A stretch of 64,000 nt of DNA from Tenacibaculum sp. 190524A05c (GTDB lineage: Bacteria > Bacteroidota > Bacteroidia > Flavobacteriales > Flavobacteriaceae). Location: contig NZ_OZ038523.1 of NCBI RefSeq assembly GCF_964036595.1, positions 1,206,501-1,270,500 of the forward strand. Reading direction: 5' to 3'. Shown piece by piece: positions 63,201 through 64,000 of the stretch. The notes beneath the pieces are model-generated. The model had not been told where the DNA came from. It was given only the letters and a program-made list of their open reading frames with translations, and did not search any database. The position numbers and the translations under genes were made by a program. The first letter of the stretch is position 1. Every line of letters begins with the position of its first letter.

Positions 63201-64000
63201 GTTGGAGCTGTTACTCCAGTAATTATTTCTCTAAAGTCAGTGTCTCCACATAAATATATTTCTACTAGTTCAGTACCATCGTTAGGACAAGTTCTAATAT
63301 TATCACCAAACGCTGCGATTGGATTAACTCCCGTACCAAATGGTGCTACAATAAATGTTTCATCTGAACTAACACAGGCTGCAGGAACTCCCGCAGGGTT
63401 AACTTTTGTAACTGTATATGTACCAGGAGCCGTAACTACTTGAGTTGGTCCCGTTCCAATAATATTTCCTCCAGAATCTCTCCATTCGTAAGAAGCAAAT
63501 CCTGAACCTGGAATTAATTCAACTGATGGCCCACACAATGATACATTTTGCGTAAATGTACATCCTGCAGTATCCACCAAGAAGTTCGACGTTCCTGCAA
63601 TACCAAAATTACAAGCATCAATTCCTGAAACACTTGGTTCGTTGTTTACACTTACTCCTCCTTGAATACCATCATACCTCGCGAAAGCCTGATTCTCAAT
63701 TACGTTCGAACAGACATCTCTTAACTCATTACAATCAGAAACAACTTGTACGTGTAAACGAATATTATGAACAGCTCCTCCTTCTTCAACTAAATTATCT
63801 GGTATTGTAAATTCTAATTCACCTCTAAAACCATTTGCTAATGCTGGAGGATCATATGTATATGTAACACCAGTTGGAACTGCAATGTCCGCTGGAATCA
63901 AATCTACGTTAACAGGAAGTCTATCTGTAATTACTGTATTTTGCGCATCGTCGGTACCAACATTTTGAAAGCTCACATTATACCATAAATCACTACCTAA
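59213..64000 (-). CDS. Giant SprB-like adhesin, N-terminal part, cut by the right edge
   Basis: The frame is open to base 64000 (LGSDLWYNVSFQNVGTDDAQ), so the GTG at 63976 is not the start and the signal peptide lies outside the window. Visible domains begin with a DUF11-like beta domain (NTVITDRLPVNVDL), followed by Ig-like units with paired cysteines and SprB-type repeats. At about 60.5-61.0 kb there is a single inserted beta-jellyroll-like domain (FENGGFELP, IPGWETTATDN, DVINWSVDHRG, IIAFEAVST) of the kind seen in carbohydrate-binding DUF642-like modules. SprB-type repeats then continue up to a premature stop (DGSFNYSE) caused by a 2-nt deletion. Without the deletion it continues into the C-terminal piece. 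Confidence 0.88.
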   Translation of the reverse strand, partial: LGSDLWYNVSFQNVGTDDAQNTVITDRLPVNVDLIPADIAVPTGVTYTYDPPALANGFRGELEFTIPDNLVEEGGAVHNIRLHVQVVSDCNELRDVCSNVIENQAFARYDGIQGGVSVNNEPSVSGIDACNFGIAGTSNFLVDTAGCTFTQNVSLCGPSVELIPGSGFASYEWRDSGGNIIGTGPTQVVTAPGTYTVTKVNPAGVPAACVSSDETFIVAPFGTGVNPIAAFGDNIRTCPNDGTELVEIYLCGDTDFREIITGVTAPTTVRWQQLSSSCSPDPDPSCPNQTPTCWEDVATDVNATTRSFSDAGQYRLEVTEPGGCFDRYYFNVFKATITPTIVTEDILCGNAGSITINNVPSGYEYAIVTAGGPTPPDSSYQASNVFSITTAGNYDIYIKNDATSCVYPYPGYPVTSTDIDVDVTTSPILCAGDAGNINVQINSSIPGPYTYNILNGASLVATFGPTSDTARDFPVTGSGVYTVQVTTAECSFSEDTPAFTVPPALNLSAVVTKDINCTDGIITLSGSGGTPGAGYNFAVWSYTGSGTAISYASVSDIPAAEFFTGTTFTVPSGQEGTYEFIIVDDNNCTEISSPITVVLEDPLQFTTVVNNPSCNGATDGSITVNTTTPPGLIGYSLEYSIDGGATYGASNNFTGLSPNTYTIDIRASKGGSSCSYSVGPIDITNPSNLSGSASLTQTYTCAQNGQITFVAATGGTAPYTYGVNGVYSTDLVYNNLTEGTYVLTVRDDNGCEISLSDIVIDPLPTEPNFTYNVVYNCDGTGNATITPTDPSYTYTVGASTQTSNVFNNLPVGNTTVTIDYGSSCTTDVIIGVSPNQQFTGSVLGSTNLTCFGSDNGTIEVSASNLTGSTYEVSVDGGTSWSTTGDNPYRIVGLGAGTYDVFIRETSGSIVCDVDLGQVTLTQPDLLQVTGTITTVPTCSGPGTATVTVSGSGGVPPYEYSIDNGVTWQTSTVFANVAPGTYTVNIRDSNSCTECGCSTDPFENGGFELPVIPATSFSIRDENTIPGWETTATDNRIELWSTGFNGVPASEGNQFAELNANLVSSLYQEFCTREGDVINWSVDHRGRSGVDVAEVRIGGTLATTSVVQTMSDGTSAWGSYSGSYTVPAGQTTTIIAFEAVSTASGSRSIGNFIDNVRMTVNQVGCTPFEIVIPNPTPVTHTAVPTACYDGTNGQIVVTANTGGGDYNFSIDNGATWQVPSPTTATTYTFTGLAPGSYDVIVRDGLGCVSTTSTEVINLQLTATVASTPVTCNDGSVTVTASGGDGSYQYSVVPTGNAASFVAGNTFTIATAGDYDVTVRDGLNCTYTETITVGSITSPSVAATPTQPSCSGDTGSISINISDGVADYTVTVTSTGTAIPTVTSSDVVRTYTGLADGDYDFVVTDANGCTSTTTSVTITTPNPITSSASLTQTYTCLQNGQITFVAATGGTAPYTYGVNGVYSTDLVYNNLTEGTYVLTVRDDNGCEISLPNIVIDPLPTEPTFTYSVSYNCDGTGNATITPTDPSYTYTLGASTQTSNVFNNLPVGNSTITVDYGSSCTTDVIVTIDANQELLGSAALDSDATCNGGSDGSFNYSE

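Overview
The window looks like chromosome of a marine, gliding-type member of the Flavobacteriaceae (Bacteroidota). The DNA is A+T rich. Promoters are of the Bacteroidota TAnnTTTG type. Many lipoproteins carry a Cys lipobox, and secreted proteins end in type IX secretion (T9SS) sorting domains. A PorP/SprF protein sits beside a giant SprB-like adhesin. The genus cannot be fixed from the sequence alone. No tRNA, rRNA, CRISPR array, transposase or prophage was seen.

Layout from left to right. (1) 1-2577: a helical-repeat protein cut by the left edge and a polytopic membrane protein. (2) 2628-6830: a modular surface adhesin with YadA-like head repeats and a T9SS tail. (3) 7069-10926: a DUF2723 glycosyltransferase-like membrane protein and a methyltransferase. 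(4) 11033-20001: valS, a DUF1573 protein, an aspartic protease with PDZ domain, an aminotransferase and murB. (5) 18014-21308: a minus-strand operon of sulfatase, YHYH protein, YwqK-type lipoprotein and SCO1-like copper protein. (6) 21686-23672: a tightly coupled trio of a small Cys-rich membrane protein, a sigma factor and an NRAMP-like transporter that lacks the usual metal-binding motif. (7) 23802-30093: a secreted protein, lipA, a small membrane frame broken by one stop, a cysteine-synthase family enzyme, a HerA-like ATPase, a lipoprotein RidA and queE. (8) 30094-31503: about 1.4 kb without large genes. It holds a series of very small transcription units, each with a promoter, a 35-38 codon ORF and often a terminator. 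(9) 31504-34463: a small Gly-rich lipoprotein, a TPR sensor histidine kinase and its response regulator. (10) 34519-39489: a minus-strand operon of a 23S rRNA pseudouridine synthase, tgt, an LptF/LptG permease, an EamA transporter and accA. (11) 39562-64000: porP/sprF and a giant adhesin gene that runs off the right edge.

The giant adhesin fills more than a third of the window. It is read here as one gene of more than 7,800 codons, split by a 2-nt deletion at about 59230. This is provable because sister repeat copies still carry the two bases. It contains four near-identical tandem 1,869-bp units and about 3.6 near-identical 1,686-bp units, and ends in a type-B T9SS (gliding motility-associated) C-terminal domain. 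It is probably secreted by the T9SS with the PorP/SprF partner encoded 9 bp downstream.

The best candidates for something undescribed are the small-ORF and structured-RNA array upstream of the two-component system (30129-31500), the NRAMP-like protein with its sigma factor and Cys-rich partner, and the repeat-built adhesins. Coordinates and motifs were read by eye. Functions come from family knowledge, and no database search was run.
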